A stretch of DNA of 49,898 nt from Thermoleophilaceae bacterium (GCA_030446485.1 JAUJNF010000013.1:1-49898), one strand, 5' to 3'; shown: positions 16,334 to 33,742, counted from the stretch's first letter. Numbers and translations: made by a program. Notes: generated by a model from the sequence alone, not told the origin.

Positions 16334-17380
16334 GTGAGGCCCACCGCACCCCGCATCGTCACCCTGCCCGGCGACGGCATCGGCCCCGAGATCATGGGCC
16401 CCGCCGTGCGCGTCCTGCGCGCCCTCGGCGACTTCGCGACCGAGGAGCACCCGGTCGGCGGCGCCTCGATCGACGCCGCCGGCACAGCGCTCACGTCCGA
16501 GACGCTGGAGGCCTGCCGCCAGGCCGACGCCGTTCTTCTCGGGGCGGTCGGCGGGCCGATGTGGGACACCACCGACCCCGACGCGCCGCGCCCGGAGCAG
16601 GGCCTCCTGGGCCTGCGGAAGGGCCTCGAGCTCTTCGCCAACCTCAGGCCCGTCCGCCCGAGCCCGGCCTTGCTCGACGCGAGCCCGCTCAAGCGCGAGC
16701 GCATCGAGGGCACCGACCTGCTCGTGGTGCGCGAGCTCACCGGCGGCATCTACTTCGGCGACCGCGGGCGGCGGAACGGCTCGGCCTACGACACCTGCGC
16801 CTACTCGACGGCTGAGATCGAGCGCATCGCCGATGTCGCCTTCCGCTTCGCTCGCCGCCGGGTCACGAGCGTCGACAAGGCCAACATCCTCGAAACCTCG
16901 CGGCTTTGGCGGGAGACGGTCACGCGCATGGCTGCCGAGCGCGAGGACGGCGTGGAGCTCGAGCACCTGCTCGTGGACAACGCCGCCATGCAGCTCGTGT
17001 CGCGCCCGGCCGACTTCGACGTGATCCTCACCGAGAACCTGTTCGGCGACATCCTCTCCGACGAGGCCGCGATGCTCACGGGCTCGATCGGGATGCTCCC
17101 GAGCGCGTCGGTGGGCGCGGGCGGACCCGGCCTCTTCGAGCCGGTGCACGGCTCAGCGCCCGACATCGCCGGCACCGGACGCGCGAACCCGCTCGCGATG
17201 TTCGGATCGGTGGCGCTGATGCTGCGCTACGGCCTCGACATGGGGAACCGGGCGGCCGCCCTAGAATCGGCCATCGACCGCGCGCTCGAGAACGGGCTTC
17301 GTACCCCTGATCTCGGCGGCGAGGCGACAACCGAGGTGGCCACGGAGGCGGTCCTCGCGAATCTGCAGGAGGGGGAGTGA
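16334..17380 (+). CDS. leuB: 3-isopropylmalate dehydrogenase
   Basis: Oxidatively decarboxylates 3-isopropylmalate to 2-oxoisocaproate using NAD; it would also process the CimA-derived 3-methylmalate. The product is 348 residues. Motifs are [13 protein letters not shown] at the N-terminus, [11 protein letters not shown], the substrate loop [16 protein letters not shown], active-site Tyr (GGIYFGDRG), Lys (SVDKANIL), Asp ligands ([14 protein letters not shown]) and the NAD-specific [14 protein letters not shown]. Frames opening further upstream (16223) read through antisense promoter sequence and are rejected in favour of GTG 16334. ilvE starts one base after the stop, with the GGAGGGGGAG ribosome binding site inside the leuB end. 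Confidence 0.96.
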   Translation: MRPTAPRIVTLPGDGIGPEIMGPAVRVLRALGDFATEEHPVGGASIDAAGTALTSETLEACRQADAVLLGAVGGPMWDTTDPDAPRPEQGLLGLRKGLELFANLRPVRPSPALLDASPLKRERIEGTDLLVVRELTGGIYFGDRGRRNGSAYDTCAYSTAEIERIADVAFRFARRRVTSVDKANILETSRLWRETVTRMAAEREDGVELEHLLVDNAAMQLVSRPADFDVILTENLFGDILSDEAAMLTGSIGMLPSASVGAGGPGLFEPVHGSAPDIAGTGRANPLAMFGSVALMLRYGLDMGNRAAALESAIDRALENGLRTPDLGGEATTEVATEAVLANLQEGE

Positions 17381-17381
17381 A

Positions 17382-18308
17382 GTGAACACCGCGGAGCTGA
17401 TCTGGATGAACGGCGAGCTGGTGGCCTGGGAGGACGCGCGCGTGCACGTGCTCACCCACGCCCTCCACTACGGGACGGGGGTGTTCGAGGGGATCCGCGC
17501 CTACGACACCGAGCGCGGCACGGCGATCTTTCGCCACGAGGACCACCTGGACCGCCTGCGCCGCTCGGCCGAGCTCTACCACATGGAGCTGCCCTTCTCG
17601 CAGGTCGAGCTGCGCGAGGCCGCGCACGAGCTGATCGCCCGCAACGGCCTGAAGAGCTGCTACATCCGCCCGCTCGCCTACCGCGCCTACGGCCCGATGG
17701 GGCTCGACCCGATGAGCAACCCGGTCGAAGTGTCGATCGCCGCGTGGCAGTGGGGCTCGTACCTGGGGGAACAGGGCAAGCGCGACGGCATCCGCGCCCG
17801 CGTGTCCTCGTGGCGGCGTATCTCGGAGGACTCGCTCATTCCCCAGTCCAAGGCCTCGGGCCAGTATCTGAACTCGGTGCTCGCCAAGATCGAGTCGACG
17901 AAGGCCGGGTACGAGGAGGCGATCCTCCTCGACCAGCGTGGCAACGTGTGCGAGGGCACGGGGGAGAACGTGTTCGTCGTCCGCGACGGTGTGCTCCTCA
18001 CGCCCCCGTCCACGGCGAGCATCCTCGACGGCATCAGTCGCAGGTCGGTCATGCAGATCGCGCGCGACCTGGGCTACGACGTGGTCGAGCGCGACATCGC
18101 GCGCGCCGAGCTCGCGCTGGCCGACGAGGTCTTCCTCACCGGCACCGCCGCCGAGCTCGTGCCGGTGCGCGAGATCGACGACCATCCGCTCGGGCCCCCG
18201 GGGGAGATAACGCGAAAGGTGCAGGCGGTCTTCGAGGATGCCCTCCACGGGCGCACGGAGCGCTACGCGCACTGGCTCGACGTCGTGCAGGTACCCTCGA
18301 GGGCATGA
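17382..18308 (+). CDS. ilvE: Branched-chain amino acid aminotransferase
   Basis: Transaminates 2-oxo acids to leucine, isoleucine and valine with glutamate as donor. The 308-residue protein is a class IV PLP enzyme: the N-terminal block HALHYGTGVFEGIRAY, the PLP lysine in SKASGQYLNSVLAK near residue 160, and the cofactor phosphate region GTGENVFVV and TPPSTASILDGISR. It starts at GTG 17382 one base after the leuB stop, so the two are an operon. The ATG in its last codons (ATGA, 18305) opens a 15-codon frame with no known function. Substrate type agrees with the leu/cim context. Confidence 0.94.
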   Translation: MNTAELIWMNGELVAWEDARVHVLTHALHYGTGVFEGIRAYDTERGTAIFRHEDHLDRLRRSAELYHMELPFSQVELREAAHELIARNGLKSCYIRPLAYRAYGPMGLDPMSNPVEVSIAAWQWGSYLGEQGKRDGIRARVSSWRRISEDSLIPQSKASGQYLNSVLAKIESTKAGYEEAILLDQRGNVCEGTGENVFVVRDGVLLTPPSTASILDGISRRSVMQIARDLGYDVVERDIARAELALADEVFLTGTAAELVPVREIDDHPLGPPGEITRKVQAVFEDALHGRTERYAHWLDVVQVPSRA

Positions 18309-18316
18309 ACGCCCTC

Positions 18317-18345
18317 CGGTTCGAGCGCGTCCGTTTCCCTCGAAC
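18317..18345 (+). other. Perfect 8-bp inverted repeat between ilvE and cimA
   Basis: GGTTCGAG (18317-18324) and CTCGAACC (18338-18345) flank a 13-base loop. It lies inside a 15-codon frame opened by an ATGA overlap with the ilvE stop. It could be a processing or attenuation hairpin or a protein site; no U-tract follows. Confidence 0.4.
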
Positions 18346-18373
18346 CACCTGAGTAATCGAAAGGCGTTCCAAA

Positions 18374-20019
18374 GTGGCCGATCAGGTCCTGATCTACGAC
18401 ACGACCCTCCGCGACGGCATGCAGGGCGAGGGCATGTCCCTGTCCGTCGACGAGAAGCTGCGCGTGGCCCACGCGCTCGACGGCTTGGGCGTCCACCTGA
18501 TCGAGGCCGGCTTCCCCGGCTCCAACCCCAAGGAGTTGGAGCTCTTCGGCCTGCTCGCGCGCGAGCGCTTCGACCACGCGGAGATCGTGGCCTTCGGGAT
18601 GACCCGCCGCCGCGAGCTCGCGGCGTCAGGCGACCCGGGCCTGCAAACGCTCGCCGCCTCGTTCGCGCCGGTGTGCACGCTCGTGGGCAAGACGTGGGCG
18701 CTGCACCTCGAGAAGGTCACGAAGGTCGACCCCGAGGAGAACCTGGCGATGATCGCGGACTCGGTGACCTTCCTTCGCGACGAGGGCAAGCGCGTGATCT
18801 ACGACGCCGAGCACTTCTTCGACGCCTTCCGCGACGACCCCGCCTACGCCCTTCGCTGCCTGCGCGCCGCCGTGGACGCCGGGGCCGAGAACGTGACGCT
18901 GTGCGACACCAACGGCTCGTCGCTCCCGACGCAGGTGGCCGACGCCACCGAGCGCGTGCTCGCCGAGCTCGGACCCGCCGCCTCGGTGGGCATCCACACC
19001 CACGACGACGCCGGCTGCGGGGTGGCCAACTCGATCGTGGCCGTGGAGCGGGGCGCGCGGCTCGTGCAGGGCACGATGAACGGCTACGGGGAACGCTGCG
19101 GGAACGCGAACCTCGTGTCGATCATGCCTGCGCTCCAGCTCAAGCTGGGCTACGACTGCCTGGAGCCGGCGCTGCTGCCGCGGCTCACCGACACCGCCCA
19201 CCTGGTGGACGAGCTGTGCAACGTGCGTCCCGATCCCAACCAGCCGTACGTGGGGAGGAACGCCTTCGCGCACAAGGGCGGCATGCACGTGGCCGGCATC
19301 ATGCGCGACGCCCGCACCTTCGAGCACGTCGAACCCGCCGCCGTCGGCAACGACCGCGAGCTGCTCATCTCCGAGCTGGCCGGGCGGGGACGGTGCAGGC
19401 CCGCGCGGAGAAGGCGGGCGTCACGCTCAGCCCGGAACAGGCCGCCGATGCGGTCGAGCACGTGAAGGCGCTCGAGCACCGGGGCTTCCAGTTCGAGGCC
19501 GCCGACGGCTCCTTCGACCTGCTGATGAGGCGCGAGGCCGGCGCCTACGAGCCGCTGTTCCGCCTCGAGTCCTTCCGGGTGATCGTCGAGAAGCGCGAGG
19601 ACGGCCGCGTGCAGACCGAGGCCACGATCAAGATCTGGGTAGAGGGCGAGCGTTACGTGCGCACCGCCGAGGGCAACGGGCCGGTGAACGCTTTGGACTG
19701 CGCCCTGCGCGCGGCCATCGGCGAGACCTACCCGCACCTGCGCGACATCGCCCTCACCAACTTCAAGGTCCGCATCCTCGACGAGCGCAAGGGCACCGGC
19801 GCGGTGACCCGGGTGCTGCTCGATGCCAGCGACGGCGTGGACACGTGGGGCACGATCGGCGTGTCGGAGAACGTGATCGAGGCCAGCTGGGATGCGCTCG
19901 TCGACTCGCTCGAGGCCGGCATGCTTCCCGGTCGCACCGAGCACACGCGCCGCCGCGCCGACGCGGGCGGCGCCCGCCGGGCGGTGAGCGAGGAACCGGT
20001 CCGCTCGCCCGACCGGTGA
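18374..20019 (+). CDS. cimA: Citramalate synthase (one frameshift in the given sequence)
   Basis: Condenses pyruvate and acetyl-CoA to (R)-citramalate, giving 2-oxobutyrate for isoleucine through LeuCD and LeuB. The N-terminal part (YDTTLRDGMQGEGMSLSVDE, HTHDDAGCGVANS, NAFAHKGGMHVAGI) is the CimA type of DRE-TIM synthase rather than LeuA. Near 19390 one base is missing in a G run: the first frame loses similarity after ISELAGR, and the next frame resumes with TVQARAEKAGVTLSPEQAAD and continues through the C-terminal regulatory domain (NGPVNALDCALR). The total of about 547 codons equals a full CimA. GTG 18374 has only a weak GAAAGG upstream. The true stop may be the TGA at 19985, which would overlap the next gene's start. 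Confidence 0.85.
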
Positions 20020-21121
20020 TCGGCGCGCGCGAGGAGCAGCTCGTGCTCGAGGCGCTGCGCTCGCTCACGGCGACTGTCGCTCGGTCCACGCCTCGCCGAG
20101 TTCGAGGCGGCCTTCGGCGCGTGGCTCGGAGCCGGCCGCGTGTCCGCGGTGTCGAGCGGAACCGCCGCTCTGCATCTGGGCGTGCGGGCCGCGGGCGTCC
20201 AGGCAGGCGACGAGGTGGTGACCTCGCCGTTCTCGTTCGTCGCCTCGGCCAACAGCGTGGTCTACGAGGGCGCGCGCCCGGTGTTCTGCGACATCGACCC
20301 CCGCACTCTCAACATCGACCCCGAGGCCGCCGCCGCGGCCGTGGGCGAGCGCACCGCGGGCCTCCTGCCGGTGCACATCTTCGGCTACCCGGCCGACCTC
20401 GCGGCCATCGAGCAGACCGCGCGCACCCACGGCCTGTGGATCGTCGAGGACGCCTGCGAGGCTCTCGGCGCCCAGCACCACGACGGCCGCGCGGTGGGCG
20501 CGCGCGGCAACCTGGCCACCTTCGGCTTCTACGCCAACAAGCAGCTCACGACCGGTGAGGGAGGCGTGCTCGTGAGTCCGTCGGCGGAGATGAAGGCGCG
20601 GGTCGACAGCGAGCGCAACCAGGGCCGCGCGCCGGACATGGACTGGCTCGACCACGACCGGCTCGGCTTCAACTACCGCCTGTCGGACCTGGCCTGCGCG
20701 CTGGGAATCGCGCAAGTCGAGCGGCTGGACGAGATGCTCGCGGCCAGGGCGCGGGTGGCGGGGCTGTACGAGCAGGCCCTCGCGGGCGTCGAGGTCTCGA
20801 GCTGCCGTGTGCCGACGCCGGGGGCGACCGGCGTGGCTGGTTCGTCTACGTCGTCCAGCTTCCGGCGCAGGTCGACCGCGACGACGCGATCGCGGCGCTG
20901 CGCGCGCGTGGCATCGACTCCAAGCCGTACCTGCCGGCCATCCACCTGATGAGCTTCTACCGCCAGCGCTTCGGCCATCGCGAGGGGAGTTCCCGGTGTG
21001 CGAGGACATCGCCGCGCGCTCGCTCGCGCTGCCCTTCTTCCCGGAGCTCACCGAGGCTCAGGTCACGCGCGTGGCGGAGGCGCTGCGGCATGTTCTCGCG
21101 GCGCGCGCCGGCGCGACCTGA
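20016..21121 (+). CDS. DegT/DnrJ/EryC1/StrS-type aminotransferase (several frameshifts)
   Basis: A PLP-dependent aminotransferase of the sugar-aminotransferase family, which aminates keto-sugar nucleotides for surface glycans. The core from 20071 to about 20795 shows VSSGTAALHLG, VHIFGYPADLAAIE, VEDACEALGA and the PLP lysine in FYANKQLTTGEGG. Similarity jumps frame near 20065, 20795 (then WFVYVVQLPAQVDRDDAIAA) and 20986 (then EFPVCEDIAARSLALPFFPE), each next to a GC or G run. The N-terminus PLARPVIGAREEQ begins upstream of GTG 20016 in this frame without a start. The likely true start is GTG 19984, with one more missing base. Reads as an intact gene degraded by sequence errors; its glycan substrate is unknown. 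Confidence 0.75.
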
Positions 21122-21215
21122 GGGCGTTTCAGGTTCTCTCCCGCGGCGCCGATATGGCGGCAGGGGAAGGGACTCTCCGCGACGCGCCCAGCCACCCACA
21201 CCGGAGGTAGTCGCC

Positions 21216-21701
21216 TTGGAACCCGTCCGAACCCGGCCCCTGCAAACCGCAGCGATGACGCACCCGCTCGATCGCTATCTGGCAACCCGCATGCGCCGCG
21301 GCGGGGTGCGCCATACTGGACGAGTGCGGGAGCGCGTGGTCGTGCATCAGCGGAAGAAGCAGCAGGTGTCGCGCCGGACGTCCCAGGTGGTGGGTGCTGT
21401 GGGATTCGTCATCGCAGCGCTGCTTCCGGTCGCCCTCTGGCACCGGGCCATCGCGGTCATCGCCTCCGACTTCCGGCTCGAGCTCGAGTACCTCGTAACC
21501 GGTTGGACCGCCTACACGCTGATCGGCCTCGGACTGCTGTTCGCGATCCCGGTGGTGGTCTCCACGGGCCGTTCGCCCACCGACCGCCTGTATCCGCGTA
21601 GCCGCCAGGCCTACGCCGGCTGGGCGGTGACGTTCTACCTGCTCGGCTTCGCGCTCGCCAGCCAGATCGCACCGCTGGCCGAGCCCTTCGTCTCGCGCTA
21701 G
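21216..21701 (+). CDS. Small integral membrane protein, function unknown
   Basis: A 161-residue protein with a basic cytoplasmic N-terminal 60 residues and three predicted membrane helices: VVGAVGFVIAALLPVALW, YTLIGLGLLFAIPVVVS and AVTFYLLGFALASQIA. The start is TTG 21216: a GGAGGT ribosome binding site (21203-21208) stands seven bases before it, whereas the in-frame ATG at 21255 has none. No known family is recognised. It lies alone between the DegT gene and argH, with all three in the same direction. A role in transport or envelope cannot be deduced. Confidence 0.6.
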   Translation: MEPVRTRPLQTAAMTHPLDRYLATRMRRGGVRHTGRVRERVVVHQRKKQQVSRRTSQVVGAVGFVIAALLPVALWHRAIAVIASDFRLELEYLVTGWTAYTLIGLGLLFAIPVVVSTGRSPTDRLYPRSRQAYAGWAVTFYLLGFALASQIAPLAEPFVSR

Positions 21702-21781
21702 GGAACGCCATCGCCGCGTGAGCCGAAAGCGCCGGAGGCGCGCCTTGGACTGGATCCACTGGAACTGGCGAGACGCCGTCG

Positions 21782-23163
21782 ATGTCCCCGCTGACCGCCG
21801 CGCTTCACCACCCCGCAGGATCCGCTCTTCCAGGCGCTCAACTCGTCGCTGGCCTTCGACTACCGGCTCGCGACCCACGACCTCGAGCAGTCGCGCGCGC
21901 ACGCGCGCATGCTCGCGGCGCGCGGGATCATCGAAAGCTCCGATCTGACCGAGCTCGAACGCGGCCTGTCGGAGGTGGGGGCCGAGATCGACGACGGTCG
22001 CTTCGGGGTGCGACCCGACGACGAGGACATACACATGGCCATCGAGCGCCGGCTCACCGAGCTGGTGGGGCCGGTGGGGGAAGCTGCACACCGCGCGGTC
22101 GCGCAACGACCAGGTGGCCACCGACGTGGCCATGTTCGCCCGCGCGCACTCGCTTACGGCCATCGAGTCGCTCACCGCCGTCATGAGGACGCTCATCGAG
22201 CTCGCCGAGCGCCACCTCGACTGGCCGATGCCGGGCTATACGCACCTGCAGCGCGCCCAGCCCGTGTACCTCTCGCACCACCTGCTCGCCTACTTCTGGA
22301 AGTTCCGGCGCGACCTCGCAGCGCTTCGACTTCTGCCTCACCGGGACGGGTGAGCTGCCCCTCGGCGCAGGGGCCCTCGCCGGTGTGAACTTCGACACCG
22401 ACCGTGCGGCGGTGGCGCTGAGCTCGGCTTCGTGGGCGTGAGCGCAAACTCGATCGACGCCGTCTCCAACCGCGACTTCGTGCTCGACTACGTCGGCGCG
22501 GCGGCCACCTGCGCCACCCACCTCTCGCAGCTTGGCGCCGAGATCGTTCTCTGGTCGAGCGAGGAGTTCGGCTTCTGCGAAGTCTCCGACGCCTTCGCCT
22601 CGGGCTCGAGCATCATGCCCCAGAAGAAGAACCCGGACGCCGCGGAGCTGCTGCGCGCCAAGGCGCCGCGCGTGGCCGGTCACCTGGCGGCCCTCCACGG
22701 CGTGCTGCACGGGTTGCCGCTCGCGTACAACAAGGATCTCCAGGAGGACAAGGAGCATCTCTTCGACACGGTCGACACGCTCGAGCTGTCGCTGGCCGCT
22801 GCGCGTGGCATGCTCGAGTCCATAGCGTTCAGGCGCGAGCGTCTGGCCGCCGCCGCCGACGACGAGCTCGTGGCCGCCACCGACGTCGCCGACCTCCTGG
22901 TGCGCCGTGGAGTGCCATTCCGCGAGTCGCACGGAATCGTCGCCGGGCTCGTGCGTCACGCGCTCGAACGCGGCAAGCCGCTGTCCGAGTTCTCGCAGGC
23001 GGAGCTCGGCGAGGTGGCGCCTCAGCTCGACGGCGACTTTCACCGGCTCTTCGAAGCGGGTCAGCCGTTGGAGTCGAAGGTGTCCGAGGGCGGAACGTCG
23101 GTCGTGCGCGTGCGCGAGCAGCTCGAACGTGCGCACCGGGTGCTGGAGGACGCGGCGGCTTGA
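21782..23163 (+). CDS. argH: Argininosuccinate lyase (four or more frameshifts)
   Basis: Cleaves argininosuccinate to arginine and fumarate. Successive segments in different frames join into one complete ArgH: DPLFQALNSSLAFDYRL, the GPVG/KLHTARSRNDQVATD region, MPGYTHLQRAQPVYLSHHLL, FDFCLTGTGELPLGAGALAG, then from 22432 a long clean stretch containing the family signature GSSIMPQKKNPDAAELLR with the catalytic Ser. Frame changes occur near 21800, 22080, 22317 and 22417, mostly at G or GC runs. The total of about 460 codons is normal. ATG 21782 is the likely start but must be confirmed after correction. No other arginine genes are in the window. The mpg start overlaps its stop. Confidence 0.85.
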
Positions 23164-23799
23164 GCACGGCGGCTGGGCCTCCGGCCGCCGCTGCGCCTTC
23201 CTTCGACCCGCGGACGGAGGCGTTCTACGCGCGCGACGTCCACGCGGTGGCCCGCGATCTGATCGGCTGCAGGCTCCGGCACGGACCCACCGCCGGCCGC
23301 ATCGTGGAGACCGAGAGCTACCACGAGGACGAGGCGGCCTGCCACGCCCACGTCGGCCTCACGGCGCGCACGGCGACCATCATCGGTCCGCCGGCCGTCG
23401 CCTACGTGTACCGCTCCTACGGCATTCACGCCCTTCTGAACGCCGTGACCACCGGCGACGGCGTGGGCGCCGCGGTGCTGATCCGCGCGCTCGAACCGCT
23501 GGAGGGCTTGCCGAGGATGCGGAGCGGCGGGGCGGAGTTGCCGATCGGGATCTCTGCTCGGGTCCGGGCAAGCTGACACAGGCGCTGGGCGTCGGGCTCG
23601 AGCTCAACGGGACGTCGCTCGTAAGCGGCCCGGTCGAGATCCATCCGCCCGCTTCCGGGGCGGCGGCGGAGATCGTGACCGGCCTCCGGATCGGCATCAC
23701 CAAGGCCGCCGACCTGCCGTGGCGCTTCTGCGACGCCTCAGCGGATCCACGTCTCGCGGCCGTGGCCACCGGCGATGCGGCGCCGACCGGCTCTGGTGA
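23160..23799 (+). CDS. mpg: 3-methyladenine DNA glycosylase (AAG/MPG family; frameshifted)
   Basis: Excises alkylated purines such as 3-methyladenine during base excision repair. The TTG start overlaps the argH stop (TTGA). Recognisable blocks are DLIGCRLRHGPTAGRIVETE with the catalytic Glu, RTATIIGPPAVAYVYRSYGI and LLNAVTTG. After about 23521 the frame changes and gives DRDLCSGPGKLTQALGV and RIGITKAADLPWRFCD. A second change near 23749 gives VSRPWPPAMRR. The TGA at 23797 would yield about 213 codons, the usual size, leaving eight bases to the convergent PBP gene. The end and the exact correction are uncertain. Confidence 0.75.
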
Positions 23800-23807
23800 A
23801 GCGCGGC

Positions 23808-27439
<3,632 letters not shown>

Positions 27440-27469
27440 GCCGAGCGGAAACGTGCGGTTGACGGTCCG

Positions 27470-27498
27470 GGCCCCTCTCGCAAGGGGCCTTCTTTTTG
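27470..27498 (+). terminator. Intrinsic terminator between tyrS and the 16S stem
   Basis: GGCCCCT (27470-27476) pairs with AGGGGCC (27483-27489) around loop CTCGCA and is followed by TTCTTTTTG. This is a textbook rho-independent terminator, the only one with a U-tract seen here. It lies downstream of the proposed rRNA promoter as well as tyrS. Confidence 0.8.
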
Positions 27499-27546
27499 CC
27501 TCGAGACGCTGAGGAAGGGCGGAGTCCCCGCCCGCGAGAGCGTGAC

Positions 27547-27571
27547 GGTCCTTGAAAACTCAACAGCATGT
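27547..27571 (+). repeat. 5' arm of the 16S pre-rRNA processing stem
   Basis: This arm (GGTCCTTGAAAACT... ending CAGCATGT) is complementary to 29442-29466 over 17 uninterrupted bases plus a further five after a short bulge. The stem encloses the 16S gene and is the expected RNase III substrate. The rest of 27440-27783 is rRNA leader with further hairpins, for example 27517-27533; no gene is seen there. Confidence 0.8.
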
Positions 27572-27783
27572 GCGACCGGAGTCGAAAGACTTCAGTCGCG
27601 TCCAGGTTCGACCGTCGTCTCGGCCTTCACGGCTGGGGACGACGGCTTACTGAGTAAAGAACAAACCCGTCAGCTCCGAGGTCGGCGCGTGTGTACTTGC
27701 GCCGGCCGGTAGTACGGACTGACAGCTTTCCTGACTAGACAGTGAAACCGGCGGGCTATGCTCGTCGGATGACACGCCAGTCT

Positions 27784-29332
<1,549 letters not shown>

Positions 29333-29441
29333 TAGGGAGCTCCTACCTAGGAGCCGGCCCAGCGCCACCGTGCGCCCGGCCTCTCTAGGACGTCGACCGA
29401 GCCTGGTCATGGCCTTTCTGCCCCTCTGGGGTGGGAGGCCT

Positions 29442-29466
29442 ACATGCTGTTGAGTTTTGAGGGACC
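29442..29466 (+). repeat. 3' arm of the 16S processing stem
   Basis: ACATGCTGTTGAGTTTT (29442-29458) is the exact complement of 27555-27571, and GGACC closes the outer part. It lies in the 249-base internal spacer (29333-29581), which contains no tRNA gene. The first half of the spacer is otherwise GC-rich with small hairpins. Confidence 0.8.
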
Positions 29467-29499
29467 GGCGCCGCGGAGTCCCCGCGGCGTGCTCTCTAC

Positions 29500-29524
29500 G
29501 GTCCTTGAAAACTGCACAGTTGGC
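29500..29524 (+). repeat. 5' arm of the 23S processing stem
   Basis: This arm (GGTCCTTGAAAACT then GCACAGTTGGC) is complementary to 32606-32629. Its first 14 bases are identical to the first 14 bases of the 16S arm at 27547. Confidence 0.8.
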
Positions 29525-29540
29525 CAAATTTGGGTATCAC

Positions 29541-29575
29541 CGATACCTACTGTGCCCTCGGGCGCAGCAGTATCG
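29541..29575 (+). other. Hairpin at the 5' edge of 23S
   Basis: CGATAC (29541-29546) pairs with GTATCG (29570-29575), and inside it CTGTGCCC pairs with GGGCGCAG with one G-U pair. It sits just before the mature 23S 5' end, inside the precursor stem. Confidence 0.55.
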
Positions 29576-29581
29576 ATCACC

Positions 29582-32583
<3,002 letters not shown>

Positions 32584-32605
32584 ATATATCGATGCCCAGA
32601 CGCAT

Positions 32606-32629
32606 GCCAACTGTGCAGTTTTGAGGGCC
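32606..32629 (+). repeat. 3' arm of the 23S processing stem
   Basis: GCCAACTGTGCAGTTTT is the exact complement of the 3' part of the arm at 29500-29524; the outer end repeats the GAGGG seen in the 16S 3' arm. It lies in the 70-base 23S-5S spacer. Confidence 0.8.
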
Positions 32630-32653
32630 CGGCGGGAGCTGGTCCCGACCACT

Positions 32654-32770
32654 TTCGGTGGTCATAGCGAGGGGGTCCCACCTCTTCCCATTCCGAACAG
32701 AGCAGTTAAGCCCCTCAGCGCCGATGGTACTTGGCTCGCAAGGGCCTGGGAGAGTAGGTCGCCGCCGATT
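32654..32770 (+). rRNA. rrf: 5S ribosomal RNA
   Basis: About 117 bases. GGTGGTCATAGCGAGGGGG at the 5' side, the loop region CCCATTCCGAACAG, AGTTAAGCCCCTCAGCGCC and the closing GGAGAGTAGGTCGCCGCC are all typical of bacterial 5S. The ends were set from pairing of the terminal helix and are approximate. Confidence 0.95.
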
Positions 32771-32777
32771 AATCGCT

Positions 32778-32810
32778 CGAACGGGTCGCTCAGCACGAGC
32801 GGCCCGTTCG
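32778..32810 (+). terminator. rRNA operon terminator hairpin
   Basis: CGAACGGG (32778-32785) pairs with CCCGTTCG (32803-32810). After a 2-base internal loop, GCTC pairs with GAGC around AGCAC. It stands directly behind 5S; only a weak T-rich stretch follows. Confidence 0.7.
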
Positions 32811-32888
32811 TCGTTGTGGCCGCAGCGCGGCGCCGGCGGCACCCGCGCCGTGAGCGACGGTCGCGAGGGCTGTCAGGAACCCCGTGCA

Positions 32889-32894
32889 TAGACT
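32889..32894 (+). promoter_or_regulatory. -10 box TAGACT that decides the start of the next gene
   Basis: TAGACT is followed by exactly 7 bases and GTG 32902. The alternative in-frame GTG at 32884 lies upstream of this box, so 32902 is preferred. Confidence 0.45.
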
Positions 32895-32901
32895 CCGCGG
32901 C

Positions 32902-33288
32902 GTGTCCGTCCTCGCCATAGTCCTCATCGTGGTCGGGGTGCTCCTCGTCCTGCTGTTCATCGGTGGATTGGCGGCGGCCCGACGACGCGAGGTCGAGGGG
33001 GCCGGCCAGTACGCCGAGCACGTCGCCGCCGCCGACTCGGCGCTCGAAGAAGCGCGAGCCGCGGACAGGGGGTGGGATCGCGACCTGCTCGAGGACCTGG
33101 TGCGCCGAGCGCTGGCCGAGCGTAGGCCGGGATGGCGGGTCGATGCGCTTCATCTCGTGCTCGTCGACGACCGCCCCGGTGTCGCGGAGGATCGCGCTCA
33201 CTTCGTGGCGGAGGGCGGCGGGAACTCGGCCCAGGTCGTGGTGGAGCGCAGCCATGAGGGGAGCTGGTCGGTAGCCGAAGTCGAGTAG
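32902..33288 (+). CDS. Small single-pass membrane protein, function unknown
   Basis: A 128-residue protein starting with a strong membrane helix (VLAIVLIVVGVLLVLLFIGG) followed by a basic stop-transfer (AARRREVEG). The cytoplasmic domain has a charged helix (DSALEEARAADRGWDRDLLED) and a small alpha/beta part (WRVDALHLVLVDDRPG, NSAQVVVERS). It probably forms a membrane-tethered cytosolic domain. The family is not recognised. It is the first gene after the rRNA terminator and has its own leaderless-type promoter box. Confidence 0.65.
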   Translation: MSVLAIVLIVVGVLLVLLFIGGLAAARRREVEGAGQYAEHVAAADSALEEARAADRGWDRDLLEDLVRRALAERRPGWRVDALHLVLVDDRPGVAEDRAHFVAEGGGNSAQVVVERSHEGSWSVAEVE

Positions 33289-33349
33289 GGGACCCGCGGG
33301 TCGCAGTCGAACCGCGGGCGCGGCGCGGTCCGCTCGTGCGGGAGCCGCT

Positions 33350-33586
33350 CTACGCGGAGCGAGCCTGAGCGAACTGGACGCAGTGCTCCCGCGACCCGCG
33401 CGGAAGAGCCGCGAGATCGCCCGCTGGGGTCGCGTGATCTCGCAGCGCACGGCAGTCAAAGGCCGCCCTGGCCACCTCGTCGACCGGACCGTCGAGCCCG
33501 TACTCCCCGAGGGTGGCGAATCGAACCGCCAGATCGAGGCGGCGGCTCGCGACCAGCCGGAGGCGTGCGAATTCGTAAGGGAACAT
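33350..33586 (-). CDS. Possible small protein (78 residues)
   Basis: ATG 33586 opens a 78-codon frame with high third-position GC and amphipathic helix character (MFPYEFARLRLVASRRLDLA). On the minus strand TACCTT precedes it by 10 bases. No family is recognised. It is the only plausible gene in the 460-base gap 33289-33750; the plus-strand frame across the same bases looks like a shadow. Confidence 0.4.
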   Translation of the reverse strand: MFPYEFARLRLVASRRLDLAVRFATLGEYGLDGPVDEVARAAFDCRALRDHATPAGDLAALPRGSREHCVQFAQARSA

Positions 33587-33596
33587 GCGTTCGGCA

Positions 33597-33602
33597 AAGG
33601 TA
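33597..33602 (-). promoter_or_regulatory. Candidate -10 box TACCTT for the small minus-strand gene
   Basis: TACCTT on the minus strand ends 10 bases before ATG 33586. It gives modest support to that gene. Confidence 0.3.
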
Positions 33603-33736
33603 GGGCGTCCCTCGGACGGACGTCTCCACTCGGGAGCGCCGCTCGGACGGATGCTCTCCCCCCGCGGGCGATTCAGTCGCGGCTCCTGCCCCGCCGAGAC
33701 AAGCGGGGTACGCCGTACCGACCGTACCGGCCGGGC

Positions 33737-33742
33737 TACGCT
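33737..33742 (+). promoter_or_regulatory. -10 box TACGCT for the thioesterase
   Basis: TACGCT is followed by 8 bases and ATG 33751, without a ribosome binding site. The same hexamer occurs before murA (37043). Confidence 0.45.

Noticed and set aside
27720..27763. Perfect -35 TTGACA just before 16S as an rRNA promoter
   Set aside because: No -10 lies 16-18 bases downstream, and it is inside the precursor, after the 5' arm of the 16S processing stem.
29333..29581. tRNA-Ile or tRNA-Ala genes in the 16S-23S spacer
   Set aside because: The spacer is filled by processing arms and hairpins; no cloverleaf or TTCGA arm is present.
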